Assembly: GCF_907165205.1 (NCBI RefSeq)
Contig: NC_058195.1
Location: 12,090,001 to 12,154,000 of the forward strand
Direction of reading: 5' to 3'
Source: Coccinella septempunctata
Taxonomy: Eukaryota; Arthropoda; Insecta; Coleoptera; Coccinellidae
DNA: 64,000 nucleotides
The position numbers and the translations under genes were made by a program. This document shows, one piece after another, positions 1 through 12,486 of this stretch. A model generated the notes under the pieces. The model was not told the DNA's origin. It did not search any database and was given only the letters and a program-made list of their open reading frames with translations. Numbering within the stretch: the first letter of the stretch is position 1; each line of letters opens with the position of its first letter.

Positions 1-174
1 TGTGATGTTTCGCAGTTTCATTCCCGCAGCATCCACATACGTCTTGTCCGATACCGCCTCCAGAAGACAGTAAGTGCCTTCTGCTCGCAGGGAATAGAAG
101 GCTTTTTCTGCTCTAGACCAGCCGTCAATTTTACCTCTGTCGCCGTTAAAAGCCGAGGTATATTTGGGGTCCCT
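1..174 (-). other. Candidate coding fragment running off the left edge
   Basis: A 58-codon open frame on the minus strand, ended upstream by an in-frame stop at 175-177 and still open at base 1. It reads as ordinary protein sequence (for example GWSRAEKAFYSLRAEG, then LLEAVSDKTYVDAAG). The stretch is visibly richer in G and C than the flanking AT-rich DNA. I do not recognise the family. A second minus frame is also open over much of the stretch but ends in TGA. It could be the 5' part of an exon whose gene continues to the left; no clear splice acceptor was found in the right frame, so this stays weak. Confidence 0.3.
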
Positions 175-328
175 TTAAATCTGGGCTGATAACATGACGA
201 GACTGTAAATTCCAGTCAATCTCGAGACAGGTGTGTCCTGTTGAACTTTTTCAGATATCAGTTATTAGAAGGGTGAAATGAGGGTGGGAAAATAGAAATG
301 CTTCAATAAAATGCTCTTTCGAAATATA

Positions 329-1830
329 CACTGCGCAAAAAAATTAACGCACATTATGGAAATCTCAAATTTATTCTACAACTGAAGGTGTTCTCAATGA
401 TAATTATTTTTATCAGAATTATGCATGCATATGTTATCCCACTTTCAACGGTTTTCTTCAATACAGATATTTTTCCCAGCAGGAATAAAAAAGATGATAT
501 TATCAGATTTTGAATGTATTGGCTCCATTCTAAAATCAGTTGTTTTCGATCAATTCTAGTGATCAATAGTTTTTCATTCGTTTGATTTTCTACACTCGAT
601 CGCTATGCAACGCGAAACACGCAATTTTACCCAAGAGGTATGTGCCCAAGCGGTAGTTTTGCGAGAAGAAGGGTGGACATACACAAGAATTGCAGAAAGG
701 TTTGGAGTTTCCCATACAAGTGAGTCCAGAATGTTGCAGCGATTCAGGGAGACAAGTATGAATGTCCGAAGACTCGAAGACCAGGACAGGATAGACCACG
801 GGTAACAACTGCCATTCAAGAACGTTACTTTGAGAGTTTCTTCGTTGAGACAACGGTTTGCAACCGCTCGCCTCCTTCAAATTCAACTTGCGCAAACTCA
901 TGAGGTGCAAATTAGCACTCAGGCAATGAGAAATCGCCTCAGAGAATATGATTTGAGGCCCCGTGTCGCGGTAAGAGGCCCAGCTCTTACCCCAGCCCAT
1001 CGAAGGGCGCGTTTGGATTACGCGAGGGAGCATATCCATTGGGAAGAGGCCGATTGGGAAAGAGTTCTCTTCACAGATGAGTCTGGATTCTGCCTCTACC
1101 ATTGTGATCGACGTTCCCTTGTATACAGACGTCCACATGAAAGATATGCTCAGTGCAATTTCCTGAATACTACTGGTTTCAGGGGAGGATCGATTATGGT
1201 ATGGGGTGGAATATCTTTGACTGCTCGCGCAGATCTAGTGGTCGTTGATAATGGAGCTATAAATGCTGATAAGTATATAAGAAACATTCTTGAAAAGCAT
1301 GTAGTGCCATTTGCCCTATACATTTGTGAAAATTTCATTTTTATGGACGATAATGCCAGACCCCATCGTGCGCGCATCGTTCAGGAGTACCTTGAAGAGG
1401 TTGAAGTCTCAATCCGATTGAGCAGGTTTGGGACAACCTCAATAGAAGGCTGAGAAGTTCAGAAAATCATCCAGCTACTCTTAATGACTTATAGGAATCC
1501 AACTCAGAGAAATCTGGGAAGGATTAGATCAGAACATTTTAAGATCACTCATTTTGAGTATGAACCGTCGTTGCCGAGCTGTAATTAACGCAAGGGGTGG
1601 AAATACCAAGTATTAATTCACTTATCAGCATTTCAGTATTTTGAAAATTGTTCATTTCTCTTCTTTCACATAAGATTCGGTGAAATCCTGAATTTTTCTT
1701 CCATTTAATGTGTCTTGTTTCGTTCAAAACCTTCCCGAGAGAACATAAAAATAAGTTATAAAGTCAATGTAGAGTTAACTTTAATTAAAATTGAGATTTT
1801 CAGAATGTGCGTTAATTTTTTTGCGCAGTG
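329..1830 (+). mobile_element. Tc1-like DNA transposon, copy A1 (complete ends)
   Basis: The two ends are perfect inverted repeats of 27 bp beginning CACTGCGCAAAAAAATTAAC, with weaker matching for about 18 bp more. The element is flanked by a TA on each side (327-328 and 1831-1832), the target duplication of the Tc1/mariner superfamily. Length 1502 bp, usual for Tc1. It is about 97 percent identical by eye, over the first 260 bases, to copy A2 at 49484-50990, so the family moved recently. The transposase inside is broken. Confidence 0.95.
605..1616 (+). pseudogene. Tc1 transposase pseudogene (copy A1)
   Basis: Encodes a cut-and-paste Tc1-family (DD34E) transposase. From ATG 605 an N-terminal helix-turn-helix is visible (TRIAERFGVSHTS), which in this family binds the inverted repeats. 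The catalytic part shows LFTDESGFCL (first Asp) and FMDDNARPHRAR (second Asp). Compared with copy A2, A1 has frame changes near 770-840 and has lost 32 bp just before the final catalytic Glu, between short TCTC repeats near 1411. The C-terminal reading (SMNRRCRAVINARGGNTKY) continues in another frame to a stop at 1614-1616. It cannot give a working enzyme as it stands. Confidence 0.88.
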
Positions 1831-1832
1831 TA

Positions 1833-2469
1833 TAAGGCTTGAATGAGTTGAGAAAAAAGGAGTCAAAATAGTATGGGTCTCTCATACAATTTTTTTTTCT
1901 TAGATGCAACCTCCTAAAGATGACCCCTATAAAGGAAGTTTCAATTTTCACCTTAAAAACCAGAAATCTGACAAAAATGAAATTGGGCGAAAAGTAAATA
2001 ATTTTTTTTTGGTTTTGTTCCCCTATGAGTGATTTTTCTGTAAGTATGCTGTTCTTCTGCATTTCCCATGTACTTAAGTACCGTTCTTGACCTCCCTAGC
2101 AGTACCACTTTGGCATGACTTAATTAGATACACTATCTCCTGTAGTTTCTTCGGCATCAGACCCATATGAAATGGCCATAGGGATGGTCTAGATATCTTT
2201 CAACTTCTATTGTCTCCTGGTTTGTTCCTCGAGAACTCTGTAATTCTGAATCTTTTTAATGTGTCTATCTAGCAACTACTCTGTTCTCAGTAATATACGA
2301 GGTAATATATGAAGACAGGTCTATTGTGAGTTAATTTTCGATCTGTGAGAAACGTGCGATGATAGTAGAGCTTGTGATGATCATTTTCCAATACAGAATC
2401 TGGATGGTATTTGTAATATAATAAGCAACCTTTTTCACCTCAGAAATTGGAATTGGAATTTATTGCGAA
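1833..2469. other. No gene recognised
   Basis: AT-rich sequence between the Tc1 copy and a LINE remnant. Short open frames on the minus strand have no recognisable motifs. Confidence 0.5.
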
Positions 2470-2790
2470 TTCTTGGTGTTAAATCTTAGTAACATCATTA
2501 TGCCTACTCTGGCATAACCCGGTGATGTGCTAGATGGTTTGATGTGTCGCAGAGCCATAACGAAAGATATCGTCCACCACTGTGGCATCCTTGGCGATAT
2601 ATTTCATATAGTTCCATGGAATCACTTGATCCTGGATGGCAATGATGAAGAATCCTTCTGTCTCGGGAAACAATCTTCCGGAAAGCAACCAGTAGTTCCG
2701 CGCAGATATGTCGACGTAATAATAGTTGACCCCATTCTGGTGTCACCCATGCAAAGGTTTACCAATCAATTTCTGCATTTTGCTTTCTTC
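2470..2790 (-). pseudogene. LINE ORF2 C-terminal remnant (minus strand)
   Basis: On the minus strand one frame reads LFPETEGFFIIAIQDQVIP, then WNYMKYIAKDATVVDD, a stop, and HITGLCQSRHNDVTKI with a second stop. This matches the C-terminal region of reverse transcriptases of a common animal non-LTR retrotransposon group (pattern ETEGF-IAIQDQV--NY-KYI, followed by a Cys/His-rich part). Two in-frame stops and missing cysteines show that it is dead. No ends or target duplication were found. The family match is from memory of the conserved pattern. Confidence 0.65.
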
Positions 2791-2814
2791 ATGTTGCAGC
2801 TTTAACTGAACTCC

Positions 2815-3420
2815 TAGGTCATCGACTCAAAGCTGTTATGTGGCTGTCGAAGGAAACTCAATGAAATAGGCAAGAACAACAAGGTATCCTTAGTCTGGGT
2901 CCCAGTTCACTCTGGAATCAAAGGAAACACACTCGCTTCAAAGGGAGCTCAAGACTTACAGGTCCAGGTCCTTTCTGTGGCATAGGAAAATGCATCTATA
3001 GGAAAGAGTTTCTGGAGAAAGAAGAAATCAAAAGAAAAACACTCTGGAGGAATTTAAAGACTGCAAGATCCAAGAAGTATTTGGATCTAATTAAGAATAA
3101 GTTACGCCGTCATTTTTAATAAGTGGCATTGTCGCCCTAGAAAGCATATGATGAAAATGGTTTTAGCAGAAACTGAAGAGTGTAGATTCTGTGGAGAAGA
3201 GGAGAAAACTCCTGTTCCCGGTTACACAATGCCTCGCTATTGCAAGCCTGCGTAAGGAATGTCTTGGACGAAAAAATTATAGAAGGAATGATCCTTGAAG
3301 CCCTCCAGATAACGTAGCAGCACTGTTCGTTTTATGGAGCACTATTTTAGGGTGATGTTTATGATGTTTCGTCAGCACTGTCTTTATTTTTCTCTGAAGA
3401 GCTGTAAAATCGGTGGAGAT
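2815..3420 (+). pseudogene. LINE RNase H and C-terminal remnant (plus strand)
   Basis: Around 2829-2962 the plus strand reads CGCRRKLNEIGKNNKVSLVW followed by VPVHSGIKGNTLASKGAQDL. This is the C-terminal part of the RNase H domain of jockey-type LINEs (usual form VWVPGHSGI-GNE-AD). Near 3130-3250 it continues with RKHMMKMVLAETEECRFCGE, the Cys-X2-Cys motif region found after that RNase H. Frames shift between the parts and stops occur. It is oriented opposite to the LINE piece at 2470-2790, so these are two insertions or a rearranged one. Confidence 0.7.
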
Positions 3421-5465
3421 CCAAGAGATAGAGGCACATGAGCGTGCTAAAAGCAAGCGACAGTATCAATCGCTTTGAACGAATTCTTGATGTTTAGACT
3501 AGTTTTCATTGTCCTACTCAATCTCCGATTGAACTCCTCAATTCTTTCTTTATCTGGCTCTGATTTATTCTTCTAGCCTGTTTAATCTCTAGATGCTTCC
3601 TTTAATGCTTCGATTTATGCACCTTCCTTGAGTTTTAATGTACCTACCTTCTTTCATTTTGCCTGTCGTATTGTGAGAATACGACATTTTTCCAGTCCAA
3701 ACATTTCGATATCATCAGAGAATTCTTTCACCATTTTCAGCATCTGTTACATTTGGTTTTGAGTAGATGCAAGTAGTTTCACATAGTCTATGCAAAGGAG
3801 ATGATTCAGCTTTTCGATCTATAGATTTATTGAATGAGGTCCATGCAGGTGTGAGCTGAGCGAGTCTCCTTGGAAATTTTCGCGTTTTATTGGGATAGGT
3901 CCAGTTCCATCCAGCGATGAAGCCATCTGCTGCTCCCATTTGTAGACTGATGCATCAGATTGACATGGCGTTTTCCATGGTTATTGTTATTATTTGTTCG
4001 AAGTACAAGCTAGTAGCTCCTATAGTGAATGGTGTAAGCAATCTGGGCTTCAGTTGAAGTCATGGTCACTACTTTCTTGAGGTCACGAGGAACTGCAAGA
4101 GTATTGGAAGCACCAATTTCCAAAAACCTTCAAGATCTTCCAATTTTGATGTCAGCATATCTTGCTCAGATAATAAAGAAACACTTGGATAGTTCTCAAT
4201 AGTTTTTTAAATATTTAACTTGGTCCTGTAGCATCAGAAGTATTGAAACTCCAACCCCACAACTGGTTCTTCGAAGAGTTTCAAGTTATCATATAAAAAT
4301 CTTGATCCATAGTTCTGGAGATCCAGTGAGAATAATGAATTCCTCTTCAATAGGGTTCTATTGTACGTTTCTTGTTATTTATACCGATCGAAAACACTTG
4401 TTCATCCATCCCAGTAACCTTTCACGTAAGTGAACCTGGAATTCACACCACCCGAAAGACCCTTTCATCATTCCACAGTATGCACGTCGAACCATATTGT
4501 GGCTGTAGCCCGCATTACCGTGGCCCACATTCTTGGATATAGTCGCAGCATCTCGATTGATGTGTGAAATTGGCCGTGAGAGCTTCGATACCGAAAGTTA
4601 AATTCTCAGACCGCATCAATCGGGCTGGCAGGCAGCAATCTCTCTACGCCATTACCACCCTTTTAGATCTTCCAAGATCAGGAGTCTCGCTTTCTTTCCC
4701 CGTATATTGGGTATTATACAGAGTTGTCAACGGAACGAGAAACACGTTCCATCGGAAGACAGCTGCATAGATTCTGGAGGAACGACGAACAAGGGTGAAT
4801 AATTCAATGAAGATTTTCACTTTACTGCCCCTGTTTAAGGGCAAGAAATACGCCTGACGACTACTTCAATGCCTCGAGGTTCAAGTCTACAGAAATTTCT
4901 AATTCTACTTCAGCTGTTTGGACTCACTCACGAGTTTACACATATACAGGGTGTTTGGGTACTACGTGACTCTTCCTCAGGTTGAATAAGGTTTACAAGG
5001 ACGAATCAGAAATAATCAATTTTTATGACGCCCTCCTGCAAAGGTACTCCATAATTTAGATTTTTTAAGATAGCTTCGCAATGACTCAATCGATTCTGGT
5101 GATTTTTTGAATTTCAGTCTTGTAATGACGTTTCCTCAGATGTCTCGAGCGCCAGCTATTTTTTAAAGGAAAAAATAGCAAACATACCCTAGTGGCTTCG
5201 AGTACAAGGCAAGGTTCTCTGATATCTGGGGTGTTTATTAGTTGATTCGCAACAAACAACACAATAGGCACTATTATAAATCAGTGATTAAGAAGCGCAA
5301 TACAATGAAAGGAATAAGAACAGTCTACTTTACAAAACTAAGAATAAGGTTCTCCTCGGAATGAAATAGAAATAGCAATGTAAATGTGGTGCATTCAAGG
5401 TGTGGATCAGACGGAATGAACACAGGGGATCCAATTTCAAACGCATCATGGGTGTTACGAATTAG
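3421..5465. other. No gene recognised
   Basis: Two kilobases without a supportable gene. At 4945-4965 there is a MITE-type terminus (ATACAGGGTGTTTGGGTA) with no matching opposite end found. The frames of 66-74 codons at 3715-3939 and 4564-4844 lack any known motif. Confidence 0.5.
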
Positions 5466-5765
5466 TTCACCAGCCAGAACCAGGACTTACACATAGCAGA
5501 CAATTCTGTTTTCAACGGGTTTGCACGCCAGTCAGAAATCGTACTTCCAGCGGGGAGAAACCAAAAAGGGTTCTTATCTATTTTCCTTGAAAAGGGTGCA
5601 CAATTGTTCACCACTCTGATTCCTGCAACCCAGGTTTGCACGCCAACCAGGAAATCGTATCCCCAGTAGTGATAGAACTGATTAGGATAGGCGATAAGGC
5701 ACACTTGTTCACAACTCCGGTTTCTGCCTCCAAGGGGTTTGCACGCCAGTTAGGGCGAGGGCCAG
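5466..5765. repeat. Imperfect tandem repeat, about 106-114 bp unit, three copies
   Basis: The phrase GTTTGCACGCCAGTCAG and its variants recurs at about 5518, 5632 and 5738. Between them are diverged copies of a segment with CCAGAACC or ATTCCTGC-type text and GGAAATCGTA. A minor local duplication; no coding meaning seen. Confidence 0.6.
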
Positions 5766-6314
5766 AGTAATCCTCGGAAGTTAGATGTAAGCCGTCGTAG
5801 ACTTTTCAATAGAACGTTTTGAGCTCTACAAAATTATACTCAATAATGTTTCTCTCTCAGTCATAAAAACCTAAAATCTACAGCTTCTTTCACAACTTGT
5901 TTATGGCAAACGTTGATATTTCATCATTATATAGGAATGAATTTCACACAAGAACCTTCTCGGATAAATTCTCTACACTACAGTGAAATTTCCATCAAAA
6001 TCTGAGACCATTATTTCGGATTGAATTAAGAATGTTAAACTTTTGGAGCTCTGCAAAATTTTACTTGATCATTTTCCTCTATCTCTTATAGTTCACCCAG
6101 CGTGGACCATAAAGGCCTAAAATCAACAGTTTCATGCACGATTGGATGATTCAGAAAAAAAACTATATTTTCCGTCATCTCTTCATTATATAGGAATGAG
6201 TGTCAAACAAAAGCAAAGACTTTCACATTCATGATATTATAGTAAGGATATCCAAATATTTTTTCATGAATATTACAAGCTTTAAAGTATTCGAAACCTC
6301 TTCATCCAATGTAG

Positions 6315-8395
6315 TTGGGGAGCCGCAGAGGGAAATTCAGGATTTACTCGAGCGTGTCAGATTAATATAAGGGGACATACCTTGGACCCTGTAGAGTACC
6401 TCTTCCAAAAATTAGACCTGTATATAGGGGGAATTGTCTAGGACAGCCTGTCAGAATAGTAAAAAAAAAACATAATCAAGCGTATCAGATTAAGATATAT
6501 GTGGTTAATTACATGTTGAAAAGTATATATTCTCTTAATCTGACAATTTAAGCGTGTCGAAAATGTGTGGAAGGGCGCCAAAGTTGCAAAAAAAAAAGTC
6601 ACGTGTACATCCTCTAGCGCGGTGGCTTTTTTTCCTATTTTGAAGCTAATGATTCAAGAATAACGAAAAAAATATAATCTGACAGTTTTAGCACGCCGAA
6701 ACAATAAAAATTGGTCAAAAAGGTCACAAAAATCAGTTTTTTTGAATTATCTCCTCTCCTGGGCTTCCAATTGTTTTCGCATTCATTATAAAAGTTGTAG
6801 AGCATAACATTTTCTTCAAATTTTGTCTCAAGCAATTTTTTCTACGTTCAAACGTTTTTGAGATATGTGGCGATTAATGCGAGGTTGTTAGCGATACATG
6901 CTGAAGCGAAAATTCACTCGTTGGAAAATAGTACATTCTAAGGTTCAGTCACAGACAACAATAAAATTTTTACGATTAATTTCGAAATTGTCATCATGGA
7001 AATACCTTGTCATTTTGACAATGGGGTATTTTCCTAAATTTCAAAATATATGTCATTGAAATCCTTATAACTCAAATATATCGAAATATATTTTTTTAGA
7101 ATTTTAACATATTGCGTTTTGTCTGTATTCACTTACGAGAATTCTGATTTCAGAAGTGCTCTCTTATGAACATTCTACGTCATTTTCACAATCCGGCAAC
7201 GCCCGTCGAATCAATAAAGGTCATGAAAGTTTTATGATCATCATAGACTTAATAAATATCAAGTTTGGTGATCACATTTGACAAGGAAAACAAACAGTGC
7301 ATAGAAATATCAAACAATGACACAAAATGTCATCGTTTTTAAGAATATATAGACACAGATTACAGAAACAATTTTTTGAAATGTGTGGATATAGAATTCT
7401 ATATCTTCTTGATCAGTTCCACTGTTGTCTAATTAACAAAAATTATTAGACTTTAGTAAAGGCATTCTACGTCACAAGCTTTTACATACTCGAATTTTCG
7501 AAGGGTATATTTCTGAAATTTCTTAATTTTGAAGCAAATCTTTCACGTGTTGGATAACTAATGGAAAGGGGTTTCCATAAATAATTTTAAATTCGATTTT
7601 GGAGTTTTAGGAAACTTGCCCATTGTAGATTAAACTGGGATTCTACATTGACCTTGCCCTTTCGCATGTGTGGCTAAGCTTCTCGCCCTCTAACTCGAGA
7701 ACGGTTAAGAGTATGTAAAATTGCTTCAGACAAAAGTTGTGTAGAATTTTATTATCTACAAGTTTCATAATGAATACAAAAACGATTAGAGGTACAGGGA
7801 GGGAAATATCTGAAAAAAAGGAATTTTTATCATCTTCAAAGTGTCAGATTAAGAAAACCGAAAACCCCCCCTGATTAGTGTCAGATTAATGGTCAACACG
7901 TCTACAACACCCAGATTAACCATCTGTATGAAAATCTAACACGCTCGAGTTTGTACAAGTAACGATTTTTTTTTTACATTTTCAAAGGACCGCTGTGATC
8001 TTGCGTCACGTCCAAATTGTTAGTCCCTTGAAAAAGCAGCTTCCTTTGGGTCCAATTAACATATACCTACTCCAAAAATCTGACACGATGGAAAAAATTT
8101 TTTTTTTACCATTTTCAACTCTCCCGTACGGTCAGTCCCACCGCGCAAACTGTCAGATAAGCATGAATTCATTATCAGAGACACGTAGAGCGTATACAGT
8201 ATCTTAATTTGACACGCTCAAGTATGTACACCTGACGATTTTTTTTTAATCTTTGAAAACCTGCAGACGCTTTCACCACTGCTGAAAGTGCATACATCAT
8301 AGAACCTTTTTTTCTTTTTACCATCTAATCTTCAAAATTCACTAGGTCTCCAGGACGCTCGAGTAAATCCCGATATAGCATCGTCGGCTCCCCAA
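6315..8395. mobile_element. E-family foldback-type element, copy Ea
   Basis: Ends are inverted: TTGGGGAGCCG at the left and CGGCTCCCCAA at the right. Inside both ends is the shared block GGATTTACTCGAGCG. The subterminal regions carry repeated boxes of the form CTCGAGCGTGTCAGATTAAG, direct at the left (about 6340, 6475, 6550) and inverted at the right (about 7935, 8075, 8205, 8350). No open frame of note. Copies Ec (18340-19354, reversed) and Eb (41859-43136) have the same design. The superfamily is not clear and no target duplication could be fixed. Confidence 0.75.
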
Positions 8396-8542
8396 CCAAT
8401 GCTGCTGTCCTATCACCCTCGACAAAGCCCCTTTTCAGTAAAATACTACTTCAAATAGACTTTAGATATAAAAATACTCAGAGTCAGTTTCATAATCAAA
8501 CTCATTTATTTTAAAGCTTCATTTAACTCTACTGAAAAGGAC

Positions 8543-8640
8543 ACTATCATCCACTTGCAAGTCAGTTTTAAATTTTGATGAGGCATCAAATCTTAATGGA
8601 CCCTCCTGCAACAGGACCTTAAGAAAGCATTAAGCTTAAA
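8543..8640. repeat. Half copy of the small MITE at 8851-8981
   Basis: Contains AGTTTTAAATTTTGATGAGG, then CATCAAATCTTAATGGACCC and TCCTGCAAC, which is the right arm of the MITE at 8851-8981 with a few changes. The left arm is not seen. Confidence 0.5.
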
Positions 8641-8850
8641 ATTACTAATTTCATTATTGAACTGGGCGTTATAGAGACAAATAATTGAAGCCGTTATTTC
8701 AAAAAGACCACAAGTAGCATATTTTTAAAATCATTATGGAATTATCCACCAGTTTTAATAACCAGAGCAACAATAAACGAGATGAAGATAAAGTAATGGC
8801 AAAAATATCTCTGATGGGAGCACAATAGACCAGTCCAATGAAACCCTAAG

Positions 8851-8981
8851 ACCCAGTTGCAGTAACCTCCATTGAGATTTAATGCCCCATTAAAATATTA
8901 ATCCTCCATTATTCCCATAAAAAATTAGTTTTAAATTTTAATGGGGCATTAAATTTTAATGGACTTTCCTGCAGCTGGGCG
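8851..8981. mobile_element. Small MITE with inverted arms
   Basis: A 131-bp near-palindrome. The left arm runs CCCAGTTGCAGTAACCTCCA, then TTGAGATTTAATGCCCCATT. The right arm read backwards runs CCCAGCTGCAGGAAAGTCCA, then TTAAAATTTAATGCCCCATT. No coding capacity. Confidence 0.75.
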
Positions 8982-9838
8982 TAGATCTAAATTCTACGGT
9001 TTCAATTCGATTCTGTGCTGGATGAAATTGAATTCGATCCCAAGCCAGCGTTTTACACCCTACCTACCTGTCGACTAACCACAACTAAGACTCTTGTACA
9101 TACCGGGTTTTTTGCTTGATCCGCACTCGCCCGCCCCTATCGGATTTTAATAATTTCGGAATCACGTAACGCGAGAGGGAGAACCGAAGCCCTATTAATT
9201 TCGAGCAGTCTATGAACATAATAGTGCGCTGCTAGTTCATTATGCAATATTCATCGAAAAATCCAGTCATGTGTGGAACCTCGAGAACTCTGTTTACAGA
9301 ACTCGTTCAGTCCCTAGCCCTGGTGGAACCTGGCTCTCTGTACCCACCCTCATAAATTTTTCATTTGTTCGCATCTTGATCATTACTAGTTGAATTAACG
9401 GTCATTAGTTCTAGGGAAAGCTGGAATGTTGATTTTTACATTGAAAATAGAGTCTGGAACAAATAAAATACCATCTTTATACTAAAGGTAGAATTGAATC
9501 TGAACCATTCAGAGCTCTCCCTTACTTTTTTGTCAATTTGATTTTAAATTGTACAGCTTTTCAAATGAGTCTTTTACTCGAACAAATATACGGCTCCACA
9601 AGAGTTAGGGATATCGTATTCAATCGTTTTTAAAAGTACCTATGTAATCTTCGAGAAAATCGCTGTAAAATCATTTAGAACTCAATAACAACTTGAATCG
9701 ATCCAATAAAAATCAGTTTGAGACATTTCGTCAATCTGGTCGCCTGTTTTCTGATGTTTGGTTCTTTGCATATGCTGTTCTTATTTTGAAATGAAGTCAG
9801 TTTATCAACGGCTTCGATTTGAAACGAGTTTTCTGAAA
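8982..9838. other. No gene recognised
   Basis: Apparently unique sequence. The part at 9050-9360 is less AT-rich than average but has no long frame or repeat. The 5' end of the Tc1-B element should lie towards the right edge; its inverted repeat was not found. Confidence 0.45.
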
Positions 9839-10709
9839 ATGCCAAGACGTAAATTAACAAACGCTGAGGCTAATAGGGCTATCGGAATGCTACAGGGTGG
9901 CCTAACTCAGGTTGTTGTAGCGGAAAGGCTCCAAGTCAGCCAAAGTGTGATATCTCGACGTTGGAATAGGTTCAGGGAGACAGGTACCGTATTGGAAAGA
10001 TCAAGACTTGGTGGGCGACGAAAAACAACACCTGCTCAGGATCGTTTCATCACCGTTTCGGCGAGAAGAAACCCTACATCTAGAATGTAGAATGCTACGG
10101 AATACTCTTCAAAATGCAGATGGGGTCCAAGTTTCCAGATATGAACGATTTTCAGATTCTCGAAGAATAAGGGTATGGACAATCCCACGCATACCCCGTA
10201 ATCGTCGCTATGTCCAAGAAGTCCATCCATTCCGAGGGGGTTGTGTTATGGAATGGGCCGGGATATGTTTCAACGGGCGCACAGATCTACACATTTGTCC
10301 TGGGAATATGACCGCCTTACACTATGAGGAGCATGTCATTGACAATGTTGTGCCAAATTTTCACGCTGCTATTGGTGAAACTTTTCAATTTCTAGACGAT
10401 AACGCTAGACCGCACTGTGGAGCCATATAATATACAATAGTTGAGAATGCGCGCGAGGAGCTTGGTATTCTACATTTACCAATACCTCCGCACTCACCAG
10501 ATTTGATTTGCATAGAACATGCATGGGATATACTCCAAAGAAGATTAGATAATCATCAACCTACCCCAGAATCCTTAAATGATCTGAGAGAGCATCTGCC
10601 CCGTTTATGGAACCAAATCCCTCAAGAAATGTTCAACAACCTCGTGTGTAGTAGGCAAAGAAGATGTCAAGCTGTTATTGATGCCCGTGGAGGCCATATA
10701 TTGTATTGA
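9839..10709 (+). pseudogene. Tc1-like transposase pseudogene (family B)
   Basis: Starts at ATG 9839 with a clear helix-turn-helix region (VVAERLQVSQSVISRRWNRF) and a GRRKTTP linker. A deletion then removes most of the DNA between the HTH and the catalytic core: the first Asp block survives only as FSDSRRIRVW. The core follows in another frame with RGGCVMEWAGICFNGRTDL and FLDDNARPHCGAI (second Asp), then a stop. A last piece reads SPDLICIEHAWDILQRRL (catalytic Glu) to GGHILY at the stop. Several breaks, so inactive. A possible right terminus, CCACCCTGTATA, lies at about 10775. Confidence 0.85.
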
Positions 10710-10916
10710 TAGTCTTAAAATGCTTGAATTCTCTGGGAATAAAATTTCGTTATTTTACTCGATTTTACTTAACCACCCTGTATACGCTGCAGACCTACGG
10801 CTAAAATTAATTTTCAACCTGAAATCATATTAATATGAATTTTCATCACAAAATATTTTAACCGTATTTTTCTGGCAATTTAAGTCAATATCACTAACTA
10901 ATGTGGAGCAGTTTAT

Positions 10917-11110
10917 TTCAATAGTAGATTCTTGAGGTCGAAAGAAACGCTTTTTTCCCTTACCATTTTCTCCGAATCGGCTCGGTTTCAAAGATACAGG
11001 CTGTTCAAAAACCATAAAAAAACTTTATTTTCAGTTCTCACAAACGGTTACATTACACGGTACCTCAAACTGTCAAAATATAATAAAAAGTCAAATTTCC
11101 CGAAAACCGT
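10917..11110. repeat. F-family MITE fragment
   Basis: Text such as TAGATTCTTGAGGTCGAAAG, CCATTTTCTCCGAATCGG and CTGTTCAAAAACCATAAAAA matches the arms of the F elements at 24555-25545 and 27872-28544. Only the arm region is present. Confidence 0.65.
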
Positions 11111-11184
11111 TGAGAATTCAGACATAGCTGTATCATCAAACTCATTTTCAAATTCAACAAAGAATTCAAAAATGTAAAAATATG

Positions 11185-11313
11185 TAGGGTGTTCCATTTA
11201 ATACAACGAAGTTGATAGCTGTGCAAAAGAAACGAAACACTTTGTATAGTTCTGAATAATTTCAAGAGATGCTCTACTTAAAAAGAGTTTTTTGTAAAGT
11301 TAATAGAATTGTA
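11185..11313. repeat. Left 129-bp direct repeat flanking G copy 1
   Basis: Starts TAGGGTGTTCCATTTAATAC and ends TTAATAGAATTGTA. It is the same as 12487-12615 except for one base near its start (G versus C) as read by eye, and lies directly against G copy 1. Confidence 0.9.
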
Positions 11314-12486
11314 TACTTCATTCAAATTTATTTTAGCAGTCGGTTGGCCATGAAATAATTTTCTCAAGTTTTTGTAACTAGAACGAAGTTAGATTGGCAC
11401 TCATGAAATGTCGTTAATGTCATAACGCCGTTGCCACAACTAATATCAATTTTTATTACGAAAATGCCGAAAGTGATTGAAAAAAGAGCAGGGTTTCAGG
11501 AAGTGCTATTTAGAATTCAGGTCCGCTCATTCAAATAGTTATACCCTGATATTCTAAAATCCACAATACGTCAGACGGTAGCGAACATATTCAATGTAAA
11601 AGAATTTATATGATGTTTCATCTGAATCTGAACGACTCATATTACAGCTGAATATTTCCACAATCAGATAGATTGTGAATGAAGAGGATGACAATAATTT
11701 TTTTTTATTGGGAGACCCAAAAAAGTGGTGGCATTTGAGAATTTTATGTTTGAGTGAATTAATGCGAAAAGTTTACTACAGGATTTTCGATAAATGTCAT
11801 CGGAGAATAAGTTCCCTAAAATGGATTTTTCTATTTTTCATTTGACTTGTCCTATACAATGTAAATGTCTTAAGGTACTAATAAATACCTAATTATTATT
11901 ATTACATCAATGTATTAAGTTGCCCTGTTACTTGTTTATTCATGTGAAATTTTTGTTCAAAGGTGAAGTTCATCTTAACTTGAAACTTCCTTCAATTCCT
12001 TTTACTTATATTGATGCAAGATGATTTTTGTTGAAGAATTCAACATTCTTGTAATTATCTGTTAATTCCTTCGGGAGATACCCATTCCCAACCACTGCAT
12101 CATATGCATTTCATCTTCGGGTTAATATTTTTTTAAATCTACAAATGATGTAAGCCAAAGAAGAATATAAACTCTCCTCAAGCTAGTGCATATTATGATA
12201 TTATACTGATCTCTTGTATTTTCCATGCAAATAACTGGATTTGGTATGCCTTCAATCAGTTTGTATAAACTTCAATTATGTTCGTCATATATTTTCCGAA
12301 GAGATTCGACATTGTGATAAAATACCTTATAACCAAAATTTTTACGTAGAACGGGCAACATAGCGTTGATTTAAAATCCAAAAAGGTTTTGACAAGCTTC
12401 ATAACCCCACATTTTCGTACTATACAGAGTGAAATGTGTCAAATTTCCATGGCTAACCGACTGCTAAAATAAAAGTGAATGAAGTA
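11314..12486. mobile_element. G-family TA-inserting DNA element, copy G1
   Basis: Ends are inverted: TACTTCATTCAAATTTATTT at the left and TGAATGAAGTA at the right, followed inward by the shared block TTTTAGCAGTCGGTTGGCCA. TA flanks both sides. Length 1173 bp. It holds a fossil coding stretch (see copy G3) with stops. Three other copies occur: G2 32903-34813, G3 39556-40753 and G4 46923-47961. Confidence 0.9.
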
